The notes beneath the pieces were generated by a model, which saw nothing but the letters and a program-made list of their open reading frames with translations, was not told the origin of the DNA and searched no databases. This document shows positions 34,689 to 43,213 of a stretch of 64,000 bases of DNA, in pieces. How positions within the stretch are numbered: position 1 is the stretch's first letter; the number at the start of each line of letters is the position of its first letter. Position numbers and translations under genes: made by a program. The DNA is from Aureivirga sp. CE67. GTDB lineage: Bacteria > Bacteroidota > Bacteroidia > Flavobacteriales > Flavobacteriaceae. The stretch lies in the NCBI RefSeq assembly GCF_015767245.1, contig NZ_JADOTV010000014.1, positions 53,436-117,435 of the forward strand. The letters are read 5' to 3'.

Positions 34689-35402
34689 TCAAAATTCCTT
34701 AAACTTCACATTTATTAATTTTTGTTTAATTGCATGAGCTTTTTCCAAAATAGAATACTCTCCTATGTTATTGAGATTTATTTTCTTCGATCCTTTATAA
34801 TAATCTGGTACAAAATCTCTTCGGTGTTTAGGTAAAAAATCAAAAGCATCAATTGTATCACCTTCAACATAAAAAATTTCTTTTCCTAACTTATCAAATA
34901 AATGAGTTTCTAAAACGAATAATTCTATATCAAATTTAGAATCATTTTTAATGTTAATTTGAATATCTCTTTCAGGATCGTTTTTAAGTAATAAAGCTTC
35001 CCACTCAATCTTTGAAATTGCTTCCATCTTTTGCTTATAAAGAATATTTTTTTCTTTTACTTTTTGAATAGTAGCAAATTCTAAATTGTATTTTTGTTCT
35101 CCTAATAATTCTTTTATCTTGAGTAAATCTTGTTTTAATACATTTAATTTTGAAAATATTGAATCATTGTGTCTAGATACATTTTTTAAAGTATAATTTG
35201 TTCCAATTTTAACTTCTTTAAATTCTAAAATTAGTTTTTTAGCTTTATTATAACTTTTCACCAAATCACAATTAATCTTTATTAAATCAATCCGACATTC
35301 TTTTACTTCTGAATTACTTTGATTATGACTTATAATTTCAGTTGAATTCATACATGAGAATAAAATACTACTTAATCCTAAAATGATAATATGTTTTTTC
35401 AT
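34689..35402 (-). CDS. Lipoprotein of unknown function, 237 residues
   Basis: Start at ATG 35402 gives a compact lipoprotein signal (MKKHIIILGLSSILFSC). The longer frame begins with a TTG at 35444 and adds only a basic extension, so it is not preferred. The mature part contains a coiled, lysine-rich middle (LNVLKQDLLKIKELLGEQKY) and a C-terminal part with YIEGDTIDAF-like FYVEGDTIDAF. No known family. It is the rightmost gene of the minus-strand block and is headed by operator copy 6. Confidence 0.75.
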   Translation of the reverse strand: MKKHIIILGLSSILFSCMNSTEIISHNQSNSEVKECRIDLIKINCDLVKSYNKAKKLILEFKEVKIGTNYTLKNVSRHNDSIFSKLNVLKQDLLKIKELLGEQKYNLEFATIQKVKEKNILYKQKMEAISKIEWEALLLKNDPERDIQINIKNDSKFDIELFVLETHLFDKLGKEIFYVEGDTIDAFDFLPKHRRDFVPDYYKGSKKINLNNIGEYSILEKAHAIKQKLINVKFKEF

Positions 35403-35470
35403 TGTGATTTTCAAAAATCGTTTTGATTTAAAATTGATTTTCAATGAATAATTTATTCATTCTAATGTGA

Positions 35471-35518
35471 CAAATTTATATAAAGACGTCTATTTTCATT
35501 TAACCCTATATGGGTGAT
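35471..35518 (-). promoter_or_regulatory. Palindromic operator plus perfect -7 box, copy 6
   Basis: TAACCC-TATATG-GGTGA lies at 35502-35518. On the minus strand TAAATTTG (35471-35478) fits TAnnTTTG exactly at a gap of 23 bases. It stands in the divergent gap between the lipoprotein gene and the response regulator gene, close to the genes that might encode its binding protein. Confidence 0.6.
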
Positions 35519-35599
35519 TTTTAATTCACATTCAAAAGTCTATCAATACTTTAAATAAATATAATTTTATATTTAACACCAACATCCTCATAAAAAGCG

Positions 35600-35607
35600 T
35601 ATCTTTG
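35600..35607 (+). promoter_or_regulatory. -7 box of the response regulator gene
   Basis: TATCTTTG followed by C matches the Bacteroidota -7 consensus and lies 25 bases before the ATG at 35633. No clear -33 TTTG is visible at the normal distance. The palindrome at 35502-35518 is about 80 bases upstream. Confidence 0.5.
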
Positions 35608-35632
35608 CTGCCCCCAAAATTTTTTTTGAAAA

Positions 35633-36244
35633 ATGAAAGTGAGAGTAGTAATTATAGAAGACAATGAAATTCTATTAGAAAGTTATGAAAGTATTATAAA
35701 TTCTGATAAACGATTTGAAGTTGTAGGTAAGTTTATCTGTTTTGAAAGTGCTTTTCCAAAAATAAAAGAATTAGAAACTCAGATAGTCCTCTCTGATATT
35801 GAATTACCAAAAGTAAATGGAATTGATGGAGTTCGAATTTTAAAGAAAAACTTCCCAAAACTTCTGATTATTTTAATCTCTGTACATGAAAACTCTAATT
35901 TTATTTTCGATGCACTTCGCTTTGGTGCTATTGGTTATTTAAATAAAAATACTTCACCAGAAAAATTAATAGAAGCTCTTGTTGATGCAAAATCTGGTGG
36001 TTCTCCTATGAGTAGTAGTATTGCTCGCAAAGTTGTGAATTCATTTAGAGCTCCTTTGATAAATGAGCTTTCAAAAAGAGAAAGTGATGTTTTGAGATTA
36101 CTTGCAAAAGGTAAAACTTCTAAATCTATTGCAAATGAGTTAAATATTTCAATCAATACAATCAAAACACATACTCGAAATATTTATGAAAAACTACAAG
36201 TAAACAGTAAAGATGATTTAATTGATAAATATGCTAACTATTAA
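35633..36244 (+). CDS. NarL/FixJ (LuxR-type) response regulator
   Basis: The 203-residue product has an N-terminal receiver domain: acidic pair E9/D10, phospho-acceptor D55 (IVLSDIELPKVNG), S83 in ILISVHE and K105 in YLNKN. Residues about 145-195 form a LuxR-type helix-turn-helix (ELSKRESDVLRLLAKGKTS, NELNISINTIKTHTRNIYEK). All key residues are present. It should bind DNA as a dimer, thus to inverted repeats, when phosphorylated by the kinase encoded next. The kinase start overlaps its end by 14 bases. The adjacent palindrome makes it the best candidate regulator of the LRR block. Confidence 0.93.
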   Translation: MKVRVVIIEDNEILLESYESIINSDKRFEVVGKFICFESAFPKIKELETQIVLSDIELPKVNGIDGVRILKKNFPKLLIILISVHENSNFIFDALRFGAIGYLNKNTSPEKLIEALVDAKSGGSPMSSSIARKVVNSFRAPLINELSKRESDVLRLLAKGKTSKSIANELNISINTIKTHTRNIYEKLQVNSKDDLIDKYANY

Positions 36245-39074
36245 TTTAAGGACATATTTCATCACATTTTTTCTTTTTTTCACAGTTATTTTTACGATTA
36301 ATTCTCAAACTAATTTCAATAAAAATTACACTGTTAAAGATGGTTTAGCTCATGATATCACTTATCAAATGATCAAGGATTCATTGGGCTATATTTATAT
36401 TGGAACAGATAATGGTATTTCTATTTTTGATGGAACAAATTTTAGAAATATCGAAAATAAAAATGGTTCAAATTATGTCATCGATTTTTTTGAAGACAAT
36501 AATAATTCCCTTTATTTCTGCACCTGGGGAAGTGGTTTACATAAACTGAACGAAATAACAAATGAAATAAAAACTTATAAAAATATTCCACCTAAAATCA
36601 GTGGAATTAAACCTATAAATTCTGAATTAATTTATGTAAATAATTATAATTCTAATTTTAGTATTTATAATACCAAAAAAGAAAAAGTTAAACGATTTTT
36701 TTTATATAAAAGAACAGAGAAAAAATATTTTCTTGATACAAAAGTCACTACAGAATTTCCACATTTTGAAACAGAAGAAATTATTTTAGATAATGAAATC
36801 ATCATCATTGCTGATTATAAATTTAGAGAGCATGAATTAGATCAAATTTTCGCCTACAATATTGAATCTAAAAAACTTAAAAGAATATTTCCATTTATAA
36901 ATCAGCCAATACATTCGTTTTATAAAAAAGACAATCGTTATTTTCTTTCTTCAAAAAATAATATTTTAATTGTAGAAAATAATAAAATTATTCAGAATAT
37001 TTCACTTCCTGAATTGAATGAAAAAAATATTTATGAATTAAGGATTCACAAAGGAATTCTTTATTTTCTAGTGTTTGATATTAATGCTGGAGAACGTAAA
37101 TTTTACTCCTATAATCCAAATTCAAAAGAGTTACATTGTATTTCAGATACTATTGGAATTTCAAGTATGATTTCTGATTATTTGATTGATTCTTATGAAA
37201 ATATTTGGATTTCAACCTATGGTGAAGGAATTTTTCATTATAAAAACTCAAAAAATAAATTCTTTGGAAAAGACGTTTTTACAGAAAAGGAGTTAAAAGA
37301 TATTAAATACTATGATGGAGCATATTTAATATTATCACCAAATAATTTATATGAATTTAAAAATAATGAAGTTACTTCAAAAATAAGTGTTCCATATAAT
37401 GGTGAAAAATTTCAAATTATTCCTAAAAAATCACAAATTGACATCTTATCAAAAAATTATTATAACAAAAAATATAAAAATTTAAATATTAAAAATAGAG
37501 AAAGTAAATCTTTTGTTTTTGAATATAAAAATCAACAAATAAAAATACTTTTTAATGAAGTAAAAGTCTATCAAAATAATAAATTAATTCAAACTTTTTT
37601 TAAAAATCGTAGTAATAGAATTAATAATGCGCAAATCAGAGATAATATTTTATATATTCTATTTGAATTTGATGGATTAATCACTGTTGATTTAAACACT
37701 AATCAAATAACAAACAAATGGAGCAAACTTTCTAATTCTAAAAATCCAAAATTCATTGATTTTCTTTTAAAAAATGATGAGATTTGGATTGGAACAACAA
37801 AAGGTCTTTTTAAAATTAAAGAAGAAAAAATTTTAAACATTAATGGTCTTTTAAATGAAAATATAAATGATATCGCAATTGATCAATATGGAATAATTTG
37901 GGTTGGAAATCAATCAGGTTTAAATCTTATTAAAAATGATAAAGCCTATGGAATTGGTGAAAATTCTTCACAAAATTCTTCTATTGTCTCTAATATTTTA
38001 GTTCACGATCAAAAAGTTTTTGTAACAGGAAATAACGGTTTATTCATCTATCAAAATGATAATGAATTTATACCAAAAAATAATTTTGACTTATATATTG
38101 AACAAAAACACAATACATTTCATTTTAAAAAAATAAATATTTTAAATCTACATGATTATATAATTCAATACAAACTGAACCAATCTAAAGAATGGAAAAC
38201 AATTGAAAATGATTTATCCAAAATTGATTTTAAAGATCTTGATGCCGGATATCATGAAATTGAATTTCGATATAGAGAATTGTCTGGAGATTGGAAACAT
38301 TCAAATCCTTTTTATTTCAAAAACGATTATTCTATATATTTCAAATCAATTCCAGTTTTAATTACTTTTATTCTTATTGCAGTTTCTCTTTACTATCATA
38401 AAAAAAGAAAATTGGATAAATCTATTGATCAGAACTCTGAATTAAAAGATGAATTATCTTCTGTTCGTAAAGATATTGCTCAAGATTTTCATGATGAACT
38501 TGGAAATAAAATTGCAAATATTTCATTGCTTTCTTCCATGTTAGAACGAGAAACTGATAATGAGAAAAGTAAAAGAAAAATTCAAAAAATTAGAACTGAA
38601 TCAACAGATTTATATGAAAATGTAAAAAATATGATTTGGCTTTTCAATGATGAAGAACAATCTTTTAATGATGTTTTCTTTTATTTGAAAGACTTTGGAG
38701 AAAACTTATTCGAAAATTCAGAAATCCAATTTCATTCCGAAATTGAAGAAACTAATTTCACATACGATTCTGTATTTTTTGTAAAACAAATCATGTTTAT
38801 TTTTAAAGAAGCTATGACAAATGTTTTAAAACATAGCAATGCAAAAAATATTTATTTTAATGTGAGAAATAATAAGAATTCCATTTTGATTGAATGTAAA
38901 GATGATGGTAATGGTTTTGATAAAATGAATTTGAAAAGACAAAACGGTTTAATCAATATGAAAAATCGAAGTCAAAAACTAACAGCAAATCTTAAAGTCA
39001 ACTCAATTCTGAAAAAAGGAACTTCTATAAAACTTGAAATTGAATTGAATAAAATTAAAGTTCTGAATAATTAA
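36231..39074 (+). CDS. Histidine kinase with propeller and Y_Y_Y sensor domains
   Basis: Starts at ATG 36231 (a TTG three codons earlier is less likely). A signal or first membrane segment (TYFITFFLFFTVIFTINSQ) is followed by a long periplasmic sensor of propeller blades (YTVKDGLAHDITYQMIKDSL, YIGTDNGISIFDG, IWVGNQSGLNLI) and a Y_Y_Y-type domain near residues 620-690 (HFKKINILNLHDYIIQYKLN, YHEIEFRYRELSGDW). A membrane helix at about 700-720 leads to a HisKA_3 core: H754 in DFHDELGNKI, then an HATPase region with KEAMTNVLKHS and DDGNGFD. It senses an unknown extracytoplasmic signal and would phosphorylate the regulator at 35633. Confidence 0.92.
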   Translation: MLTINLRTYFITFFLFFTVIFTINSQTNFNKNYTVKDGLAHDITYQMIKDSLGYIYIGTDNGISIFDGTNFRNIENKNGSNYVIDFFEDNNNSLYFCTWGSGLHKLNEITNEIKTYKNIPPKISGIKPINSELIYVNNYNSNFSIYNTKKEKVKRFFLYKRTEKKYFLDTKVTTEFPHFETEEIILDNEIIIIADYKFREHELDQIFAYNIESKKLKRIFPFINQPIHSFYKKDNRYFLSSKNNILIVENNKIIQNISLPELNEKNIYELRIHKGILYFLVFDINAGERKFYSYNPNSKELHCISDTIGISSMISDYLIDSYENIWISTYGEGIFHYKNSKNKFFGKDVFTEKELKDIKYYDGAYLILSPNNLYEFKNNEVTSKISVPYNGEKFQIIPKKSQIDILSKNYYNKKYKNLNIKNRESKSFVFEYKNQQIKILFNEVKVYQNNKLIQTFFKNRSNRINNAQIRDNILYILFEFDGLITVDLNTNQITNKWSKLSNSKNPKFIDFLLKNDEIWIGTTKGLFKIKEEKILNINGLLNENINDIAIDQYGIIWVGNQSGLNLIKNDKAYGIGENSSQNSSIVSNILVHDQKVFVTGNNGLFIYQNDNEFIPKNNFDLYIEQKHNTFHFKKINILNLHDYIIQYKLNQSKEWKTIENDLSKIDFKDLDAGYHEIEFRYRELSGDWKHSNPFYFKNDYSIYFKSIPVLITFILIAVSLYYHKKRKLDKSIDQNSELKDELSSVRKDIAQDFHDELGNKIANISLLSSMLERETDNEKSKRKIQKIRTESTDLYENVKNMIWLFNDEEQSFNDVFFYLKDFGENLFENSEIQFHSEIEETNFTYDSVFFVKQIMFIFKEAMTNVLKHSNAKNIYFNVRNNKNSILIECKDDGNGFDKMNLKRQNGLINMKNRSQKLTANLKVNSILKKGTSIKLEIELNKIKVLNN

Positions 39075-39140
39075 TCGATTCTTTTCATTTTTTAAATTCT
39101 GGATTTTCATTCAATTTTCATTCAAAAAATGTTAATTTTT

Positions 39141-39172
39141 CTACTTCCGTAAATCTAAATTTATGGAAGTAG
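39141..39172. repeat. 14-bp inverted repeat between converging genes
   Basis: CTACTTCCGTAAAT (39141-39154) and ATTTATGGAAGTAG (39159-39172) pair over 14 bases with one G-T wobble and a CTAA loop. There is no long T run on either side, so it is a weak terminator at best. It lies between the kinase gene and the tyrosine recombinase gene, and an alternative role as recombination site is discussed in the findings. Confidence 0.6.
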
Positions 39173-39194
39173 AAAAGAAAATTAAATATTTATT

Positions 39195-40160
39195 TTAAAT
39201 CATATCATCCAATAAATTTTCCACTGGATTTTTAAATCTTTCTTCTTCTTCAAGTGTATTTGTATAAATCATTGTTGTTGCAGGATTCAAATGTCTCAAT
39301 AATTTTTGAGCATCATCAGTATGACCTCCAGCTTTCAGAATATTTACAGCTGTTGTATGCCTCAAACTATGTGCTGAAAATTCTTTTCCATCCAATCCAA
39401 TTTCAATCATGGCTTTTTTTACAATTTCACGAATAGTTCGAGTTGAAATTACTTTTCCTTTCGAATTATTAGAAGTTGAAACAAAAATATAATCAATAGA
39501 ATCTCTGTTTTCTCTTGCTTGTAAATAATTCAAAATTGGAACATATGCTTTATTCGTAAGAATAATATAGTCTTCTTTATCGATTTTTCCTTTTCCCTGT
39601 ACTTTTAAAATTCTCTTTCCATATTTCCAAGAAATATCCGAAATTCTAATTCTAGTTACTTCAATTCCTCTCAAACCTGTTCGCAACATCAAATTTATAA
39701 TTGCAAAATTTCTTAAACTTAAAAGTTTTTCTTTATCAGAATATTGTTCTAATAATTCTTGACTATTTGTTTTTGTCAAATGTTGCTTTCTATGAATTCC
39801 TTGTTTTCGTTTTAAAATTTTTATTCCTCTTGCAATATTTGGAAAAATTTCTCGGTTTTCGGTCCATTGGTAAAATAGACGAACTACTATTAAATATCCA
39901 TTAATTGTTGAAACACTTAAATCTTCATGAATTAAAAATTCTTTATAATTGATTAAAATCTCTCGATCTACTTCAGATAATGAAATTTCTTTATCTTTTA
40001 AAAACTTAAAATATTTTTTGATTGTTCGTTGATAAATTTTTCTAGTAGATTCTGAAACATCTTGTTCATTCAAAAACTTTGTAATTAGTAAATCTTCCTT
40101 AAATAAAAAATCCGGAAGGTTATTAGAAGCAATAGTATTTGGAATATTTTTAAAAAGCAT
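39195..40160 (-). CDS. Tyrosine recombinase, solitary
   Basis: The 321-residue protein has the N-terminal SAM-like core-binding domain (about 25-105: FLNEQDVSESTRKIYQRTI, YKEFLIHEDLSVSTINGYL) and a complete catalytic domain: R164 (TGLRGIEV), K190/K192 (VQGKGKIDK), H264-x-x-R267 (HSLRHTT), H290 (LLRHLN) and Y299 (TTMIYT). Close in size to XerC/XerD. The usual xer neighbours are absent and no attachment-site duplication is visible, so it may be a chromosomal dimer resolvase relative or a local invertase. Its transcript begins at the -7 box at 40213 and would pass a terminator-like hairpin. Confidence 0.9.
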   Translation of the reverse strand: MLFKNIPNTIASNNLPDFLFKEDLLITKFLNEQDVSESTRKIYQRTIKKYFKFLKDKEISLSEVDREILINYKEFLIHEDLSVSTINGYLIVVRLFYQWTENREIFPNIARGIKILKRKQGIHRKQHLTKTNSQELLEQYSDKEKLLSLRNFAIINLMLRTGLRGIEVTRIRISDISWKYGKRILKVQGKGKIDKEDYIILTNKAYVPILNYLQARENRDSIDYIFVSTSNNSKGKVISTRTIREIVKKAMIEIGLDGKEFSAHSLRHTTAVNILKAGGHTDDAQKLLRHLNPATTMIYTNTLEEEERFKNPVENLLDDMI

Positions 40161-40175
40161 AAAATAATTTTATCA

Positions 40176-40207
40176 AACAAAAAACCCAAACTACTTAGTT
40201 TGGGTTT
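40176..40207 (-). terminator. Terminator-like hairpin in the recombinase leader
   Basis: Perfect 12-bp stem AAACCCAAACTA / TAGTTTGGGTTT (40182-40193 and 40196-40207) with a two-base loop. On the minus strand it is followed by TTTTTTGTTTG, the shape of an intrinsic terminator. It stands between the predicted -7 box and the recombinase ATG at 40160, so transcription would have to pass it. It could also be an insulating terminator for transcription coming from the right. Confidence 0.65.
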
Positions 40208-40212
40208 GTATA

Positions 40213-40220
40213 CAAATATA
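40213..40220 (-). promoter_or_regulatory. -7 box of the recombinase gene
   Basis: TATATTTG on the minus strand fits TAnnTTTG exactly. A start about seven bases downstream would place the hairpin at 40182-40207 right at the 5' end of the message. Confidence 0.5.
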
Positions 40221-40525
40221 GCAAACATTTTTCTCCTTTATTTGAATAAAAGAAATTGTAGTTGTTTAAATTTTCTAAGAAAAGTCTACCCAATTTTTAA
40301 ATAGACATACATTACTAAAATTAGCTATTAAAAAAATATCCATTTGTTGACTCTTTTAATTTTATTTCTACAAATTTTTCTGAAGATAATACTTATAAAA
40401 TGGTATTATTCGAAGATTTATAATCTGTAATCTATTAATTATTCTTTTCTAAATCTTGAAAAATGATCAAAAAACATAAGGTTTTATCAAAATAGATTAT
40501 TTTTAAATAAATATTTTTTATAAAA
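40221..40525. other. Gene-free stretch
   Basis: About 300 AT-rich bases between the recombinase promoter and the antiporter gene. I see no open frame with coding character, no tRNA and no further strong hairpin. The promoter of the antiporter gene must lie in its right part but no clear -33/-7 pair stands out. Confidence 0.5.
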
Positions 40526-41710
40526 ATGAAATTATTAACTATCACAATTGACCCAATAATTTATTTTATTTCAATTTTAGCTGTAATAACAATTATTATA
40601 GGTTTTTTCCTAAAAAAAATAAAACAACCATATATCGTTGGGTATATAATTATCGGTGCTATTTTAGGAAAAAACGGATTAGATTTAGTTCAAAGCCCAG
40701 AAACTATTCATCATTTGGGTGAATTAGGAATTGTATTATTACTATTTTTCATAGGAATGGAAATAAGTCTTCCTGATTTAATAAAACAATGGAAAGTAGC
40801 TGTTTTAGGTACATTTTTACAAATATTAATTTCTGTACTTATTATAATCAGTATTGGTTTTTGGTTTGAATGGCAGATGAATAGATCCATCATTCTAGGA
40901 TTTGTAATCTCTCTTTCTAGTTCTGCAATTATCATTAAAATATTAGAAACTAAAAATCTTATAAATACTAAAATTGGTAAAAGTGTATTTAGTATTTTAC
41001 TGATGCAAGATATTTTAGTAGTTCCGTTATTAATAATTACTAGTGTTCTTGGTGGGGAAAAAGAAGACACTTTTGATATTATATTAAAAATAATTGGTGG
41101 TTTTTGTCTTATTCTAATTTTAGCATATATTTATATCAAAAAACAAATAAAATTACCATTTTCAAAAACTATCGAAAATGATAATGAGTTCCAAGTATTT
41201 CTAGCAATATTTCTCTGTTTTGGAGGTGCATTATTTAGTTCTTTATTTGGCTTATCTCCTGCCCTTGGAGCATTTATAGGAGGTATGTTAATTCATGTTT
41301 CTAAAGCAACTGATTGGATACATAATACGCTTCAATCTTTCAGAATATTATTTGTAGCTTTTTTCTTTATAAGTATTGGTCTTCAATTAAACTTTAATTT
41401 TATATTCAAAAATTTTAAAGAATTATTTTTAGTTCTACTTTTAGTATATATTATAAATCATTTCATTAATTATGTTGTATTTAGATTATTTAATTGCAGC
41501 AAAAACGATTCATTATTAGGTGGTGCTTTTATGGCACAAATTGGTGAATTGAGTTTTTTATTAAGCTTCTCTGCTTATCAATTAAATGTTATTAATGAAT
41601 TTACTTATAATTTCACAATTTGTTTAATCTCGTTAACACTATTATTAAGTCCATTTTGGATATTATTAACAGAAAGATTTTTTATAAAATCGAATAATCA
41701 TGAAATCTAA
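40526..41710 (+). CDS. CPA2-family cation:proton antiporter
   Basis: The 394-residue membrane protein has about eleven to twelve hydrophobic segments and CPA2 motifs: GYIIIGAILGKNGLDLV (early re-entrant region), GIVLLLFFIGMEISLPDL, LSLSSSAIIIKILE, FGLSPALGAFIGGMLI and GELSFLLSF. The usual cytosolic regulatory domain of KefB/KefC (RCK/TrkA-N) is missing, so the protein is the bare membrane domain. It would exchange sodium or potassium against protons. The next gene (CorA) starts 11 bases before its stop, which implies a joint role in cation balance. Confidence 0.88.
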   Translation: MKLLTITIDPIIYFISILAVITIIIGFFLKKIKQPYIVGYIIIGAILGKNGLDLVQSPETIHHLGELGIVLLLFFIGMEISLPDLIKQWKVAVLGTFLQILISVLIIISIGFWFEWQMNRSIILGFVISLSSSAIIIKILETKNLINTKIGKSVFSILLMQDILVVPLLIITSVLGGEKEDTFDIILKIIGGFCLILILAYIYIKKQIKLPFSKTIENDNEFQVFLAIFLCFGGALFSSLFGLSPALGAFIGGMLIHVSKATDWIHNTLQSFRILFVAFFFISIGLQLNFNFIFKNFKELFLVLLLVYIINHFINYVVFRLFNCSKNDSLLGGAFMAQIGELSFLLSFSAYQLNVINEFTYNFTICLISLTLLLSPFWILLTERFFIKSNNHEI

Positions 41711-42764
41711 AAGAACAGCACTCAAAGAACAAATAGGTATAGGACCTACCAAATTAATTTATCGAGGAAAGGAAATTCATAAAAAGATAAAAATTCATGT
41801 GATGGATTTTAATTTGAATGAATTTGAAGAAAAATATATTCATAATATTTCTGAATTATTACCTTATAAAGATAAAAATACGGTTACATGGTGTAATATT
41901 GAAGGACTATCAGATGTTGAATTTATCAGCCAACTAGGTAACGAATTCAAAATACCTAATATCTTATTATCAAATATATTTCAAACCGATTCTCGTTCAA
42001 GAATTATGGATACATCTGATTATTTTTATAGCTCAATAAAAATGCTTGAATATAATGAAAAATCGAAAACAATTGAAATAGAAAATTTATCCATTATTTT
42101 TTCTAAATCTATAATCTTTACTTTTCAAGAACATAAAGGGGATATTTTTGATTCCGTTCGAAATCGTATACGTACACAAAAAACATTAATCCGAAAATCT
42201 AGCACAGATTACATGTGCTATGCTTTAATTGACTTAATTATTGATCATTATATTTATGTAATGAATATTTTAGGTGAATATATAAACGAACTTGAAGACA
42301 GTCTATTTGATGCTTCAAATCAAGAAATAATCACTAAAATAAATACAAATAGACAAAAATTAAATTTTATACAAAAAAATATAAAACCGACTAGAGAAAT
42401 GATTCTAAATCTTTACAAATCGGAATCTGAACTTATTCACGACGAAACACTTATTTTTTTCAAAGAACTAATTAGTAATATAGATCATGTAAACGACTTG
42501 TATGATAATTATAGAGAAATTTTATCTGATCAATTAAATATTTATAATACTAACGTAAATAGTAGATTAAATGAAATAATGAAAGTTTTAACCATCTTTT
42601 CAGCAGTCTTCATACCATTAACTTTTATCGCTGGAATCTATGGAATGAATTTCGATAATATGCCTGAATTACATTTTAAATATGCTTATTTTATTGTTTT
42701 ATCTATTATGGTTTTAGTTGTATTTATTATGTTACTTTTTTTTAAAAGAAAAAAATGGTTTTAA
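41700..42764 (+). CDS. corA: CorA-type magnesium/cobalt transporter
   Basis: The 354-residue protein has the CorA plan: a long soluble alpha/beta funnel with helical middle (YINELEDSLFDASNQEI), two C-terminal membrane helices, and the hallmark GMN motif at the end of the first helix (IAGIYGMNFDNMPEL). CorA is a pentameric channel for magnesium in the inner membrane. Overlap with the antiporter gene indicates cotranscription. No terminator is seen immediately downstream. Confidence 0.92.
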   Translation: MKSKRTALKEQIGIGPTKLIYRGKEIHKKIKIHVMDFNLNEFEEKYIHNISELLPYKDKNTVTWCNIEGLSDVEFISQLGNEFKIPNILLSNIFQTDSRSRIMDTSDYFYSSIKMLEYNEKSKTIEIENLSIIFSKSIIFTFQEHKGDIFDSVRNRIRTQKTLIRKSSTDYMCYALIDLIIDHYIYVMNILGEYINELEDSLFDASNQEIITKINTNRQKLNFIQKNIKPTREMILNLYKSESELIHDETLIFFKELISNIDHVNDLYDNYREILSDQLNIYNTNVNSRLNEIMKVLTIFSAVFIPLTFIAGIYGMNFDNMPELHFKYAYFIVLSIMVLVVFIMLLFFKRKKWF

Positions 42765-42937
42765 GAAATTATAATTTAAGCATTTATTAACAAAATAAAT
42801 TTAGATACATTATCCTCACAAAAAATATAATATACATTACCAATAATTCATTAAGAGAAGGAAAATAACTCAAATTAAGAGCTATACTCAGAATTTATTT
42901 TTTTTCAATTTTATAATTATTGTATTGAAAAAAGCAT

Positions 42938-42945
42938 TAATTTAG
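42938..42945 (+). promoter_or_regulatory. Possible -7 box for the speA leader
   Basis: TAATTTAG differs from TAnnTTTG in one base. A TTG lies about 15 bases upstream (42920-42922), a short spacing. It lies about 20 bases before the candidate leader ORF. The left part of the 450-base gap (42765-42930) shows nothing else. Confidence 0.3.
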
Positions 42946-42965
42946 CGCCATAATTTTAAGTTAAA

Positions 42966-43130
42966 ATGTTACGTTTTGCTTATTTCGTTTGCAGTTTTTT
43001 AAGGAAGATCAAAAACTGTATTGTGTTTTGGAAACACGACGAAAAAATTAAGGTTTCTTCCAACTACAATTTTTTAGATACACTACAGGATCTTCGCCTA
43101 CGTGGTGTGTATTTACAATTACAAGTTTAG
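42966..43130 (+). CDS. Candidate leader peptide or structured leader of the speA operon
   Basis: A 54-codon frame starts at ATG 42966 (MLRFAYFVCSFLRKIKN...) and ends at TAG 43128-43130, with the arginine-containing end DLRLRGVYLQLQV. It uses codons such as CGC, CGT, TGC, GAC and GTG that are scarce in surrounding genes. The same stretch can fold: GGAAGA (43003-43008) with TCTTCC (43056-43061) around a GTGTTT/AAACAC hairpin (43023-43037), and ATACAC (43078-43083) with GTGTAT (43107-43112). A further hairpin follows. It is therefore either an arginine or polyamine sensing leader peptide or a structured regulatory RNA. I do not know a named family for it. Confidence 0.5.
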   Translation: MLRFAYFVCSFLRKIKNCIVFWKHDEKIKVSSNYNFLDTLQDLRLRGVYLQLQV

Positions 43131-43156
43131 TTTATTATTTCAATTTAGGGTTTTCG

Positions 43157-43184
43157 AGCTTTGCTATGGTATAGCAAAAGAGCT
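43157..43184 (+). terminator. Terminator-like or attenuator hairpin before speA
   Basis: AGCT-TTGCTAT-GGT-ATAGCAA-AAG-AGCT: an 11-bp stem with a three-base bulge, followed by a T-rich stretch (43185-43200). It lies between the leader ORF and the speA ATG at 43214, where an attenuator would be expected. Confidence 0.45.
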
Positions 43185-43213
43185 TGTTTTATAACTTTTT
43201 ATTGAAAATAATA

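Noticed and set aside
42765..42930. Known riboswitch or tRNA in the left part of the gap before speA
   Set aside because: No cloverleaf, no CCA end and no riboswitch core that I recognise; only the structured part from 42966 on is retained as a candidate.
43184..43213. Upstream TTG start of speA
   Set aside because: It falls in the hairpin, adds ten residues not expected in the family, and ATG at 43214 is well placed.
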